From DAOUAT01 sp964551735 (lineage in GTDB: Bacteria > Chloroflexota > Anaerolineae > CG2-30-64-16): 63,152 bases of DNA. How positions within the stretch are numbered: the first letter of the stretch is position 1; each line of letters starts with the position of its first letter. A model generated the notes under the pieces. That model had not been told where the DNA came from, did no database searches, and worked only from the letters and a program-made list of their open reading frames with translations. Positions 9,004 through 18,684 of the stretch are shown piece after piece. The stretch is taken from the NCBI GenBank assembly GCA_964551735.1, contig CAZKEF010000031.1:1-63152 (forward strand). The letters are read 5' to 3'. The translations under genes were made by a program, and so were the position numbers.

Positions 9004-11853
9004 TCAGGCCAGCGCGGCCCGCTGCCGAGCCAGCCGGCGGCGCAGGAAGAACTTCACCACCTCCGCGGTGATCGGCGCGATGAAGAAGAGCGGCGCGATC
9101 TCCAGCCAATCCACGATGCTCAGCGGCACTGTGCCGAAGACCCCTTGCAGGAACGGCACGTACATGATCGCCAGGAGCACGGCCAACGACAACGAGGTGG
9201 CCATCACCATCCATTTGTTGGAGAACGGACCGATAGCAAAGACCGAATAATACTCCGAACGCGAGGTGTAGGCGCGCAGCAGCTCCGAGCATACCAGCGT
9301 CGCGAAAGCCACGGTCTGAGCTGCCTCCAGATGACCGGGGAAACGGTTCAAAGCCATTACAAAGGCGGTCAACACCGCAATGGTGTCGGCGATAGGGATC
9401 GTGACCATCCCCACCAACATATCGCGATTGATGATCGGTTCCTTGGGCGGCCGGGGGGGGCGCTGCATGATGTCTGGGTCCCCTTTTTCCAGGCCCAGGG
9501 CCACAGCCGGCGCACCATCGGTGACCAGGTTGAGGATCAGCAGCATGATGGGCGACATGGGGATCGGCATGCCGGCCACCATGGCCAGGAAGATGATCAA
9601 GATCTCGCCGATATTGCAGGCCAGCAGGTAGAACACGAACTTGCGGATGTTGGAGTAGATGATCCGGCCCTCCTCGATGGCCGAGACGATGCTGGCGTAA
9701 TTGTCATCGGTCAGCACCATATCCGCGGTTTCCTTGGTCACATCGGTGCCGGTAATGCCCATCGCCACGCCGATATTGGCCCGTTTGAGAGCCGGGGCAT
9801 CGTTCACGCCGTCACCGGTCATCGCCACTACATGGCCGCGGCGCTTGAGCGACTCAACGATCTTCATTTTGTGCTGGGGTGACACGCGCGCGTAGGCGTC
9901 CACCTCATCCACCATGCCGTCCAACTCTTCATCGCTCAGCTTATCTAACTCAGCGCCGGCGAGCACCTTGCCGCCTTTGGAGAGCATGCCGATTTCATCG
10001 GCGATGGCCATGGCAGTGTCCCGGTAGTCACCAGTGACCATGATGCTTTTCAACCCCGCGCCCTTGGCGGTGCGCACCGCCACCTTCACTTCGGGCCGGG
10101 CCGGATCGATCATGCCCAGCAAGCCCAGGAAGGTAAGGTTGCGCTCCACCGCGTGGGGCGCCGGCTCATCAGGCGCCGCGTCCAACGGCCGGCAGGCCAC
10201 GCCCAACACGCGCAAGGCCTGCCGCGCCATGTTCCCGTTGGCTGCAAGGATCTGCTGGCGCAGTTCCGGCGTAAGCGGCGTCACCCCGCCATCCATGGCG
10301 ATCTCGTCGCAGTATTCCAGCACGATGTCGGGCGCACCTTTTATGAAGGCCAGATAAGGCTGCGGCGCTTGCTCCGGCGCGGCCGCTTTGCGATCCCCAA
10401 AATCGGCCGCGCGCAACCCCAGGGGGCCAGCCTGGTGGATCGTGGTCATGCGTTTGCGGTCCGAATCGAACGGGATCTCGGCCACCCGCGGCAGCGTCTT
10501 TTCCAGGTCTTCCCGCCAGAGACCGGCCTTGGCCGCAGCCACCACCAACGCGCCCTCGGTGGGATCGCCCACCATGCGCCAGGTGCGCTGGCCGGCCGCT
10601 TCGCCGCTGTGCTCCAACCGGGAATCGTTACACAGCAGGGCGCCGCGCAGCAGCAGCGAAGTCGCCGCGTCCGACGCGGGCGCCAGCGGTGTGTCGCCGC
10701 GGTAAAACTGGCCTTCGGGGTTGTAACCCTCGCCGGTGATCTCAAAGACATGACCCCCAGCCCACCCCCGCACCACTGTCATCTGGTTCTGGGTCAGGGT
10801 GCCGGTCTTATCAGAGCAGATCACCGTCGCGCAGCCGAGGGTCTCCACTGCGGGTAGCTTGCGGATCAACGCATGGCGGGCCACCATACGCTGCATGCCC
10901 AACGCCAGGCAGATCGTCACCACCGCGGGCAACCCTTCAGGGACAGCCGCGATCGCCAGGCTGACCGCAACCATGAAGAGCTCCACGATCTCCCCCTCGT
11001 GGGCAACCAGATAGCGCAGAAACCCCTCCTGGAACATCATGCCCGGGTTCGTGTCGCGCACGACGCCGTAAAGAAAGATGAGAGCGCAGATCACCAACGC
11101 GGCCGTGCCCAGGGTTTTGCCGAGCTGGTCCAGCTTCTGCTGCAGCGGCGTCGCTTCCTCTTCGTAGGACTGGAGCATCTCAGCGATCATGCCGATTTGG
11201 GTGGTCATGCCGGTAGAGGTCACCAACCCTTTGCCGCGGCCATAGGTGACCAAAGTCCCCATAAACGCGGAATTCTTGCGGTCACCCAACGGGATATCGG
11301 CATCCAACACCATCCGCGCATCCTTGTTCACCGGCACCGACTCGCCGGTGAGCGACGCCTCCTCGATCTTGAGGTTGACGCTCTCAACCAGGCGCAGGTC
11401 CGCGGGCACGTAGTTGCCGGCCTCGAGCAGCACGATATCACCGCGGACCAGGTCCCGCGCCGGGATGGTCATCTGCTGGCCGCCCCGGATCACCTGCGCG
11501 TTGGGCGCGGCCATCTTCTTCAGCGCGGCCAGTGCCTGCTCGGCCTTAGATTCTTGCACCACACCCAGGACAGAATTCAGGATCACGATGGCCAGGATCG
11601 CCAGAGCGTCAACCAGCTCGCCCAGGAGCAGCGAGACGACCGCAGCTACGATCAGAATGATGACCAGGAAATTATTGAACTGGCCAAGCAGGAGCTTGAA
11701 GAAGCCGGGCCGCGGCCGCTCGTGCAACTCGTTATGACCGTAGCGCTGCAGGCGGGCTTCCGCCTCCTGGCTGCTAAGCCCTGTAGTGATGTGCGCGCCC
11801 AGGTCCTCTAACGCGCGCTCGACCGGTAAGGCATGGACATTGTTTTCGGCCAT
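9004..11853 (-). CDS. Cation-transporting P-type ATPase, P2A (calcium-type)
   Basis: The 949-residue ion pump has all key elements: an N-terminal cation-ATPase domain (HALPVERALEDLG), a TGES actuator motif (SLTGESVPV), the PEGLP motif of transmembrane helix 4, the phosphorylated Asp in CSDKTGTLT near residue 347, the nucleotide-binding KGAPD, and the hinge TGDGVNDAPALK. The PEGLP motif and the helix-6 region NLVTDGAPA resemble bacterial Ca2+ (PacL/LMCA1-like) pumps, while Ca versus Na/K/Mn cannot be settled by eye. ATG at 11853 follows GGAGG closely. It appears monocistronic, separated by 147 bp with a hairpin from the gene upstream. Confidence 0.93.
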   Translation of the reverse strand: MAENNVHALPVERALEDLGAHITTGLSSQEAEARLQRYGHNELHERPRPGFFKLLLGQFNNFLVIILIVAAVVSLLLGELVDALAILAIVILNSVLGVVQESKAEQALAALKKMAAPNAQVIRGGQQMTIPARDLVRGDIVLLEAGNYVPADLRLVESVNLKIEEASLTGESVPVNKDARMVLDADIPLGDRKNSAFMGTLVTYGRGKGLVTSTGMTTQIGMIAEMLQSYEEEATPLQQKLDQLGKTLGTAALVICALIFLYGVVRDTNPGMMFQEGFLRYLVAHEGEIVELFMVAVSLAIAAVPEGLPAVVTICLALGMQRMVARHALIRKLPAVETLGCATVICSDKTGTLTQNQMTVVRGWAGGHVFEITGEGYNPEGQFYRGDTPLAPASDAATSLLLRGALLCNDSRLEHSGEAAGQRTWRMVGDPTEGALVVAAAKAGLWREDLEKTLPRVAEIPFDSDRKRMTTIHQAGPLGLRAADFGDRKAAAPEQAPQPYLAFIKGAPDIVLEYCDEIAMDGGVTPLTPELRQQILAANGNMARQALRVLGVACRPLDAAPDEPAPHAVERNLTFLGLLGMIDPARPEVKVAVRTAKGAGLKSIMVTGDYRDTAMAIADEIGMLSKGGKVLAGAELDKLSDEELDGMVDEVDAYARVSPQHKMKIVESLKRRGHVVAMTGDGVNDAPALKRANIGVAMGITGTDVTKETADMVLTDDNYASIVSAIEEGRIIYSNIRKFVFYLLACNIGEILIIFLAMVAGMPIPMSPIMLLILNLVTDGAPAVALGLEKGDPDIMQRPPRPPKEPIINRDMLVGMVTIPIADTIAVLTAFVMALNRFPGHLEAAQTVAFATLVCSELLRAYTSRSEYYSVFAIGPFSNKWMVMATSLSLAVLLAIMYVPFLQGVFGTVPLSIVDWLEIAPLFFIAPITAEVVKFFLRRRLARQRAALA

Positions 11854-11905
11854 GAAGCCTCCAAGGGTGATTGAATCAGGCTACAGTGCGCTCAAACCGC
11901 ACGTT

Positions 11906-11953
11906 GCTCTCAAGCCTTCGGCCGGTAAGAATACCGACCGAAGACCTAAGAGC
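11906..11953. repeat. Imperfect inverted repeat between glcDE-1 and the P-type ATPase gene
   Basis: The two ~22-base arms (GCTCTCAAGCCTTCGGCCGG... and ...CCGACCGAAGACCTAAGAGC) pair with a few mismatches. The core resembles the GAGGCTTTAGCCGGT repeat seen elsewhere in the window. It is the only structure in the 147-bp gap and may end the upstream transcript. Confidence 0.55.
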
Positions 11954-12000
11954 CAGCTTATCCGAAGCACGTGGGGGTTGGCAATGATCTAGACCAGCTA

Positions 12001-14574
12001 TCACACGAGGAACGCGCCTGGGTTGAGCCACCCCTTGGGATCCCAGCGCGCCTTGATCCCGCGCATCAGGTCCAGGCCGTCGGGCACATAGCCCCACGGA
12101 TCGAGGGCGGCGTCTGCTCCCTGACCGGCGCTGAGCACGGCCGCATAGCCGCCGGCCGACCTGGCGATGCCGCGCAACACATCGAGCTGGCCGCCCTGCG
12201 TCCAGACCATGCCGAAGGCCAGGTCCGCGATGAAGGATGCATCCCCCAGCACGGGCGCCACATCCACCAACACGGCCGGGAGGCTCCGGGGCGGCACGCC
12301 CATCCGGGTCATCATGGCATTGCCTGCGGCCCGGCTGACCCAATCGGCCCAGACCTCGCTGCCCGAGAGGCCGTCGGCCAGGGCGGGCACGGTCAGACCA
12401 TCGGCCCGCAGGACATCCGCCACCTGCCGGAACTCGGCCTGCACATCCTCCGGCACCCCTTCGGCAGTATAGAGCAGGGCGTAGGGGGTTTCAATGCCAG
12501 GGAGCTCGCACCCGTGGCACAGCAGCAGCGCGGACGAGACCAGGCAGACCCGCAGCAGCTTCGTCCCCACCCGCACCCCCCTGCCGAGATCCTCCACAGG
12601 CACGGCCAGGGTCGCGCGCGCCCGCGGGAACGGCGATAGCTTGAAGGTCACATCGGTGATCAGGCCCAATGTGCCGTGCGCGCCGATGAACAGCTTGGCC
12701 AGGTCGTAGCCAGCCACGTTCTTGACCACCGGCCGGCCGGCCCGAATGATGCGGCCATCCGGCAGCACCATGGTCACAGCCAGGATCAGGTCACGGATCG
12801 ATCCGTAGCGCATGCGCAGCGGCGCGTTGAAGTTGGCCGCGACGATCCCGCCGACCGTGGACGCGGGCCACGGCGACGCCAGGGGCACCCAAACTTTCGC
12901 CTGCGCCAGCTCGGCTTGCAGCGCTGAAAGCGGCGTCCCGGCCCGAACCCGCACGTACAGGTCGTTGACCGCGGTCTCCAGCACGCCGGCCAGGTTGTGC
13001 GTGGCGATCACAGCGCCGGTCGCGGGCAGCAGGCTCGACTTGGTGCCGCCGCCCCTGATTCGCGCGGTGACGGGCTGGCGCGCGGCCGCGTAGTCCTTCA
13101 TCAGCGCGCTGACCTCCTCGACTGAAGCCGGCGCGGCCGCCGGGGGGAGCTCGCCCTTGATTACGTGCTCCACGGACACATAGGCCGGCTCGGCCGGGAT
13201 GATCTTGCCGGGGTTCAGGATGTCCTGGGGATCGAAGATCTGCTTGAGGTCGCGCATGGCCTGCAGCTCGCCCGCATCGTACATGAGGGTCATGTACTGC
13301 AGTTTTTCGCTGCCGACCCCATGCTCGCCGCTGATGGTGCCGCCCTGATCCACGCAGAGCTTCATCACCTCCGGCCCGGCCAGGTGCACCCGGCGCACCA
13401 TGTCGGGGTCGCGAGGATCGAACAGGATCAAGGGATGCAGGTTGCCATCGCCCGCGTGGAACACGTACCCCACTCGCAGATCGTGCCGCGCGCAGATCTG
13501 GTTGATCTCGCCCAACGTCGCGGCCAGTTTCGACCGGGGCACCGTGCCGTCCACGATCAGGTAAGCCGGGCTGATCTGCGCGATGGCGCCGAACGCGCTC
13601 TTGCGCGCGAACCAGATCTGGTCGCGCTCGGCCGCACTTTTTGCCAGGCGCAGCTCCCGGGCCTTGTTTTCCTTCATGACCTCGATGATCTCAGCCATCT
13701 GCGGATCGAGGCTCTCCGGATAGCCATCGGCCTCGATGATCAGCAGCGCCTCGGCGTCGGTGGGCAAGCCCGCGTGGACGTAGTTCTCCACGATGCCGAT
13801 CATGGTGCGGTCCATCATCTCCAATGTGGCCGGCACCAGGCCGCGGGCGATCACGGCCGACACCGCCTCGCCGGCTTCCTCGACCGAATTGAAGATCGCC
13901 ATCAGGGTCTTGATGCCGGGGATGTTGCGCACCAGGCGGAGATCAGCCTCGGTCACAAGGCCTAGGGTGCCTTCAGAACCGACCAACAGGCCGGTCAGGT
14001 CGTACTCGGGGTAATCGAACGCGCGGCCGCCGGTGTGGATGACCCGACCATCGGCCAGCACAACGGTGAGACCGTTGACGTAGTTGGTGGTGACGCCGTA
14101 CTTGAAGCAGTGGGGCCCGCCCGCGTTCTCGGCCAGGTTGCCGCCGAGGGTGCACGCGCGGCCGCTGGCAGGGTCGGGCGGGTAGTAGAGACCTTTGGTC
14201 TTGACGAATTCGTCCAGCGTCTGATGCACGATGCCCGGCTGAACGACGACCGAACGGCCTACTTCATCCAATTCCACGACCTGCTTCATCCGCGCCAACG
14301 ATAGGATAACGCCACCGTGGGGCGCGACCGCGCCGCCGCTGAGGCCGGTGCCCGCGCCGCGCGCGATCACCGGCAGCCCGCGTTCCGCGGCCCAGCGCAC
14401 GATGCGCGCCACCTCCTCGGTGGTGCGCGCCAGCACCACGCCCTGCGCCGCACCTTCACCCAGGCTGCCGTCCACCTCGTAGGGGATCAGTTCGATGGGA
14501 TGGGTCAGCACCGCGCCCGGCGGCAGCACAGCTTGCAGCGATTTCCAATCCTGGGAGGACAACGTGGTTGGCAT
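12001..14574 (-). CDS. GlcD-GlcE fusion, FAD-linked glycolate/D-lactate oxidase (paralogue 1)
   Basis: The 857-residue flavoprotein carries both FAD subunits of glycolate oxidase in one chain. Residues 1-~460 match GlcD: PCMH-type FAD domain (ARGAGTGLSGGAV, GGNLAENAGGPHCFKYG) and the FAD-oxidase C-terminal domain (TVPRSKLA, FHAGDGNLHP, GEHGVGSEK). After a short Ala/Pro-rich linker, residues ~510-857 match GlcE (RIRGGGTKS, GGIVAANFNAPLRMRYG, GRPVVKNVAGYDLAKL). It should oxidise a 2-hydroxyacid and pass electrons to the Fe-S subunit GlcF encoded upstream in the operon. ATG 14574 follows AAGGAG. It closely resembles the paralogue at 16039-18684 but has a plain linker. Glycolate versus D-lactate specificity is not resolved. 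Confidence 0.9.
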   Translation of the reverse strand: MPTTLSSQDWKSLQAVLPPGAVLTHPIELIPYEVDGSLGEGAAQGVVLARTTEEVARIVRWAAERGLPVIARGAGTGLSGGAVAPHGGVILSLARMKQVVELDEVGRSVVVQPGIVHQTLDEFVKTKGLYYPPDPASGRACTLGGNLAENAGGPHCFKYGVTTNYVNGLTVVLADGRVIHTGGRAFDYPEYDLTGLLVGSEGTLGLVTEADLRLVRNIPGIKTLMAIFNSVEEAGEAVSAVIARGLVPATLEMMDRTMIGIVENYVHAGLPTDAEALLIIEADGYPESLDPQMAEIIEVMKENKARELRLAKSAAERDQIWFARKSAFGAIAQISPAYLIVDGTVPRSKLAATLGEINQICARHDLRVGYVFHAGDGNLHPLILFDPRDPDMVRRVHLAGPEVMKLCVDQGGTISGEHGVGSEKLQYMTLMYDAGELQAMRDLKQIFDPQDILNPGKIIPAEPAYVSVEHVIKGELPPAAAPASVEEVSALMKDYAAARQPVTARIRGGGTKSSLLPATGAVIATHNLAGVLETAVNDLYVRVRAGTPLSALQAELAQAKVWVPLASPWPASTVGGIVAANFNAPLRMRYGSIRDLILAVTMVLPDGRIIRAGRPVVKNVAGYDLAKLFIGAHGTLGLITDVTFKLSPFPRARATLAVPVEDLGRGVRVGTKLLRVCLVSSALLLCHGCELPGIETPYALLYTAEGVPEDVQAEFRQVADVLRADGLTVPALADGLSGSEVWADWVSRAAGNAMMTRMGVPPRSLPAVLVDVAPVLGDASFIADLAFGMVWTQGGQLDVLRGIARSAGGYAAVLSAGQGADAALDPWGYVPDGLDLMRGIKARWDPKGWLNPGAFLV

Positions 14575-14731
14575 TTTGCTCTCCTTAGATCACAGTTTTG
14601 ATGCTCCAAGCCGGCCTGTCCCAAAGGGAGGCTTCGCACTGACCGACGGTTGGGGGTCACAGACCCTCTCTGAGCTTGAATCTGTGATCTGCTGAGTATC
14701 AAATCCGAGAGTTGCTCAGACGCACGACGAA

Positions 14732-15859
14732 TCACCCCTTGCCCGTCAATGCCCGCAGCGCGGCCAGCAGCAACGTCACATGCTCGCGCCGGCTGCTATG
14801 GCCCATCAACCCGATGCGCCAGATCTTGCCCTTCAGCGGGCCGAAGCCGCCGGAGATCTCGATGTTGTACTCGTCCAGCAGCCGCTTGCGCACGGCCATG
14901 TCGTCAACGCCCGGGCCGAGCTGGCAGGTGGTGAGGGTCGGGTTCCGATACGCCAGCGGCACGAAGGGCGGCAGGTCCAGCTCCTCCAGGCCGGCCCAGA
15001 GCAGCTCGGCGTTGGCCCGGTGGCGGGCGAACCGCGCTTCCAAGCCCTCTTCCGCCACCAATCGCAGCGCCTCGCGCAGCGCGTAGTTCATGCTGATGGG
15101 CGCGGTGTGGTGATAGGTGCGCTCGTTGCCCCAATACTTCTCCACGCTGGTCAGGTCGAGATACCAGTTGGGCACGGCGGTCTTGCGCGCGCGCAGCGCG
15201 GCACGGGCGCGCGGCCCCACCGTGATCGGCGCCAGGCCGGGCGGGCAGGAGAGGCACTTCTGCGTGCCGCTGTACGCGATGTCCACGTCCCACGCGTCGA
15301 TCGCCACTGGCACACCCGCCAGCGAGGTGACGGCATCCAGCACCAGCAGCGCGCCGTGCTCATGCGCAGCCCTGGCGATCTCGGCCACGTGGGGCTGGAG
15401 CGCGCCGGTCGAGGTCTCGGCGTGGACCACGGCCAGCAGCTTGTACGCCTTGCGGGCCAGCGCGGTGGCCACTTCGTCGGGGTCGAACACCTCGCCCCAG
15501 GGCCGCTCCAGCCGGTCCACGTGCACGCCGAGGCGGCCGGCCATGTCGCACAGTCGCTCGCCGAAGTAGCCGTTAACGGCGATCAGGACATCGTCGCCCG
15601 GCTCGATGAAGTTGACCAGCGCGGCCTCCATGCCCGCGCTGCCGGTGCCGGAGATGGGGATGGTTAGCTCATTCTCCGTCTGGAAGACGTAGCGCAGCAG
15701 TTGCTGCACCTGGTTCATGACGACCAGGAACTCCGGGTCCAGGTGGCCGAGCAGCGGCGCGGACATCGCGCGCAGCACGCGCGACGACACCATGCTGGGA
15801 CCAGGGCCAAGCAGGGTGCGAGGGGATGGGTTCAGATCAGGGAAAGTCGGGGCATTCAT
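14732..15859 (-). CDS. Alanine-glyoxylate/serine-pyruvate-type aminotransferase
   Basis: PLP-dependent class V aminotransferase of 375 residues. Family features are the N-terminal LLGPGPSMV, the GSGTxxME-like GTGSAGMEAA, DAVTSLAGVPV with the PLP-ring Asp, the Schiff-base Lys in SGTQKCLS, and HHTAPISMNYAL. The enzyme would transfer an amino group to glyoxylate, giving glycine. That fits its position between two glycolate-oxidase genes, because GlcDEF produces glyoxylate. The ATG at 15859 is chosen since GGAGG lies 9 bases upstream; the in-frame TTG at 15868 overlaps this spacing. Phosphoserine aminotransferase-like or other class V functions are possible but less likely. Confidence 0.87.
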   Translation of the reverse strand: MNAPTFPDLNPSPRTLLGPGPSMVSSRVLRAMSAPLLGHLDPEFLVVMNQVQQLLRYVFQTENELTIPISGTGSAGMEAALVNFIEPGDDVLIAVNGYFGERLCDMAGRLGVHVDRLERPWGEVFDPDEVATALARKAYKLLAVVHAETSTGALQPHVAEIARAAHEHGALLVLDAVTSLAGVPVAIDAWDVDIAYSGTQKCLSCPPGLAPITVGPRARAALRARKTAVPNWYLDLTSVEKYWGNERTYHHTAPISMNYALREALRLVAEEGLEARFARHRANAELLWAGLEELDLPPFVPLAYRNPTLTTCQLGPGVDDMAVRKRLLDEYNIEISGGFGPLKGKIWRIGLMGHSSRREHVTLLLAALRALTGKG

Positions 15860-15888
15860 GCAAAACAACCTCCGTGAAAATCATACTC

Positions 15889-15910
15889 GGAATCGAGGCT
15901 TTAGCCGGTC
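15889..15910 (+). repeat. Copy of the palindromic GGAATCGAGGC repeat family
   Basis: Bases 15889-15909 are identical over 21 positions to the reverse complement of 48120-48140. The copy lies in the 179-bp gap between glcDE-2 and the aminotransferase gene. The rest of that gap (to 16038) is GC-rich, contains more GGCCGGT-type half-palindromes, and shows no gene or clear promoter. Confidence 0.75.
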
Positions 15911-16038
15911 ACTCCCACCAGGGCACAGCTCTCGGCCGGTCTGTGACCGGCGTCGCAGGGGTATTCGCGCCGCTTTTGCCTCAAGACCGGGATCGCAGAC
16001 CCCTGCAAGCTAAATCGTAGTGGCATAGAGCCAAGAGC

Positions 16039-18684
16039 TCACACGATAAACGCGCCCGGATTGAACAGCCCATCCGGGTCCCACCGCGCCTTCAACCCGC
16101 GCATCAGTACCAGGCTCTCAGGGACATAGCCCCAGCGGTCAGCGACCTCGCCACCCAACACGACGGCATAGCCGCCCAGCGCCGTCGCCGCCCGCCGCAG
16201 GGCTTCCACCGGCGCGCCGCGGGTGAAAAGCTGCCCATTCGCGATATCGGCCAACCAGGGCTGGTCGCCCAACGCAGGGGCGATCTCGGTCACCAGGCGG
16301 GGCAGATGCCTGGCCGCGACGCCCGCGCGCGTCACGGCCAGGTCACCGGCCTGGGCCAGCCAGGCGGCCCAGAGATCGCTACCGGACACCGTGTCGCAAT
16401 CCAGCGGATTGCGGTACAAGGCCGCTCGCGCCTGCTTCAGTTCCGCGGTCACATCCTCCGGCACCCCTTCGGCCGTGTATACGAGGGCGTATGGCGCGGT
16501 TACGCCAGCCACGTCGCAGCCGCGGCACAGCACCAGCGCCGAGGCCTCCAGACAGACGCGCAGCAGTTCCACGCCCAGCGCCAGCCCTTGCGCCAGCGTC
16601 TCCGCCGGCACGACCAGGCTGGCCCCCGCGCGCGGCAGCGGCGCCAGCTTCAGCGAGACATCGGTGATAAGCCCCAGCGTGCCGTGCGCGCCGACGAACA
16701 GCTTGGGCAGGTCGTAGCCGGCCACGTTCTTCACCACAGGCCGGCCCGCGCGGATGACCCGGCCATCGGGCAGCACGACGGTGGTAGCCAGCACCAGATC
16801 GCGCACGTTGCCATAACGCATCCGCAACGGCGCGTTGAAGTTGGCTGCCACGATCCCGCCGATGGTCGCGGCGGGCCAGGGCGAAGCCAGCGGTACCCAC
16901 ATCTTGTCTCGCGCGAGCTCAGCTTGCAGGTCAGCCAGCGTCGTGCCCGCGGCCACAGTTACGTAGAGGTCATCGGGCGCGTAGGTTTGGATGCCCCGCA
17001 GTTCCCCGGTGGACAGGGTGACTGGCAACGATGTCAGGCTGGCCGACTTCGTCCCGCCGCCGCGCACGCGGATGGGCTGGCCGCCGGCGATGCTGGCACG
17101 GATGAGGTCGGCGGCGTCACGGGTATTGCGTACTGCGTATTGCGTACTGCGTATTGCGCCTTCTGGAGTCGAGGCTGTGCGCAAGCCCTCTTTTGGGTCA
17201 GCCGGTCTCTCCCGTGAACCATCCAACCGGCTGACGCCTCGATTCCGGATATCAAGCCCCTCTGATTCGCCACCCCAGCTTCCAGCTTCCAGCTTCCAGC
17301 TTCCGGCTTCCGGCAATATCTTCCCCGGATTCAGCAGGTTACCGGGATCGAACAGCTGCTTGATCTCCGCCATGACGGCCAGCTCATCAGCGTTGTACAT
17401 CAGCGGCATGAAGGCGCGCTTTTCGCTGCCCACACCGTGCTCGCCGGTGATGCTGCCGCCCTGATCCGCGCAGAATTGCATGAAAGCGCGGCCCACGTCC
17501 ATGACCCGCGCCAGCAACGCCTTGTCGTTGGGGTCCGGGATCAGGATGAAGGGATGGAGGTTGCCATCGCCGGCATGAAAGACATAGCCCACCTGAAGTC
17601 CCTGCGCGTCGCACAGCCGGTTGACTTCGGCCAGCGTCTCGGCCAGCTTCGAGCGGGGCACAGTGCCATCCACCAGGTAGTAAGCCGGGGCCAGGCGGGC
17701 CATGGCGCCGGCCGCGCTCTTGCGGCCATACCAGATCAGGTCGCGCTCCTCGGCCGACTGCGCGATACGCAGGCCGCGCGCTTCGTGCGCCTGCAGGATG
17801 GCTGCGATCTCCGCCATCTGGGGATCCACGCTCTCGGGGTAGCCATCGGCCTCGATGATGAGCGCCGCGCCGGCCTCCACGGGCAGGCCAGCGTGCGCGT
17901 AGTCCTCGATGATGCGCATGATCTTGCGGTCCATCATCTCCATGGTCGCCGGCACCAGCCCGCGGGCGATCACCGCCGAAACCGCGCGGCCGGCGGCTTC
18001 CACCGAATCGAAGGACGCCATCAGGGTCTTCACCGCCAGGGTGCTGCGCAGGAGGCGCGAGCTGGCCTCGGTGATCAGCCCCAGCGTGCCCTCGCTGCCG
18101 GTCAGCAGGCCCACAAAGTCGTATTCAGGGTAGTCCAGCGCCTGACCGGCCAGGTGGATCACCTGACCCGACGCCAGCACCACCTCCAGGCCGGTGATGT
18201 AATTGGTGGTGACGCCGTACTTGAAGCAATGCGGGCCGCCCGCGTTCTCCGCGATGTTGCCGCCCAGGGTAGCGGTGCGACCGCTGGCCGGGTCGGGCGG
18301 GAAATAGAGGCCCTTGCGCTTGGTGGCCTCGTCCAACACTTGGTTCACCAGCCCCGGCTGGGCCACGACGCTGCGGCCTGCCTCGTCAAACGCCAGCACC
18401 CGGTTCATGCGCGCAAAGGCGACGATCACACCGCCGTGCTCGGCCACCGCGCCGCCAGAGAGCCCCGTGCCCGCGCCGCGCGCGATGAGCGGGACGCCGG
18501 TCTCGTTCGCCCAGCGCACCAGCTTGACCACATCCTCGACGCCCCGCGGCAGCGCGACCGCGTCCGGCACGCCGCGATCCAGGCTGGCGTCCCGTTCGTA
18601 GGTCATCAGCTCGATGGGGTTGGTGAGCACCTGGCCGGGACCCAACACGCGCGCCAGTGCCTGAATTTCGTTAGACTGGATCAT
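16039..18684 (-). CDS. GlcD-GlcE fusion, FAD-linked glycolate/D-lactate oxidase (paralogue 2, linker full of repeats)
   Basis: The 881-residue protein repeats the architecture of paralogue 1: GlcD part (residues 1-~457; ARGAGTGLSGGAV, GGNIAENAGGPHCFKYG, TVPRSKLAET, FHAGDGNLHP, GEHGVGSEK), then GlcE part (~540-881; RVRGGGTKSAS, GGIVAANFNAPLRMRYG). The two parts are joined by a low-complexity linker of ~80 residues (EAGSWKLEAGSW, STQYAVRNT) encoded by three DNA repeats described separately. The ORF stays open through all of them. The ATG at 18684 overlaps the GlcF stop by 14 bp, so translation is probably coupled. Two full paralogues may differ in substrate (glycolate versus lactate), but this is inference. 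Confidence 0.9.
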   Translation of the reverse strand: MIQSNEIQALARVLGPGQVLTNPIELMTYERDASLDRGVPDAVALPRGVEDVVKLVRWANETGVPLIARGAGTGLSGGAVAEHGGVIVAFARMNRVLAFDEAGRSVVAQPGLVNQVLDEATKRKGLYFPPDPASGRTATLGGNIAENAGGPHCFKYGVTTNYITGLEVVLASGQVIHLAGQALDYPEYDFVGLLTGSEGTLGLITEASSRLLRSTLAVKTLMASFDSVEAAGRAVSAVIARGLVPATMEMMDRKIMRIIEDYAHAGLPVEAGAALIIEADGYPESVDPQMAEIAAILQAHEARGLRIAQSAEERDLIWYGRKSAAGAMARLAPAYYLVDGTVPRSKLAETLAEVNRLCDAQGLQVGYVFHAGDGNLHPFILIPDPNDKALLARVMDVGRAFMQFCADQGGSITGEHGVGSEKRAFMPLMYNADELAVMAEIKQLFDPGNLLNPGKILPEAGSWKLEAGSWGGESEGLDIRNRGVSRLDGSRERPADPKEGLRTASTPEGAIRSTQYAVRNTRDAADLIRASIAGGQPIRVRGGGTKSASLTSLPVTLSTGELRGIQTYAPDDLYVTVAAGTTLADLQAELARDKMWVPLASPWPAATIGGIVAANFNAPLRMRYGNVRDLVLATTVVLPDGRVIRAGRPVVKNVAGYDLPKLFVGAHGTLGLITDVSLKLAPLPRAGASLVVPAETLAQGLALGVELLRVCLEASALVLCRGCDVAGVTAPYALVYTAEGVPEDVTAELKQARAALYRNPLDCDTVSGSDLWAAWLAQAGDLAVTRAGVAARHLPRLVTEIAPALGDQPWLADIANGQLFTRGAPVEALRRAATALGGYAVVLGGEVADRWGYVPESLVLMRGLKARWDPDGLFNPGAFIV
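17124..17158. repeat. Heptamer array TAYTGCG x5 inside a reading frame
   Basis: Five consecutive heptamers alternate TATTGCG and TACTGCG. Read on the minus strand they encode the STQYAVRNT part of the GlcD-GlcE-2 linker. Three heptamers equal seven codons, so such arrays can grow in frame in 21-bp steps. Confidence 0.9.
17165..17246. repeat. Palindromic repeat inside glcDE-2 (GGAATCGAGGC family)
   Basis: The outer arms GGAGTCGAGGC and GCCTCGATTCC, and the inner arms GTCAGCCGGT and ACCGGCTGAC, form an imperfect hairpin of ~82 bp. The outer arms match the repeats at 15889-15910 and 48084-48140. It encodes the linker segment around RNRGVSRLDG. Confidence 0.8.
17275..17314. repeat. Heptamer array CCAGCTT/CCGGCTT (about 5.7 copies) inside a reading frame
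   Basis: Four CCAGCTT units are followed by CCGGCTT and a partial copy. On the minus strand this encodes the EAGSWKL repeat directly after the GlcD part (KILP). The unit sequence differs from the TAYTGCG array 115 bp away, yet the period is again 7. Confidence 0.9.

Noticed and set aside
17124..17314. Possible CRISPR-like array
   Set aside because: The units are 7 bp without spacers, lie inside a gene, and there are no cas genes in the window.
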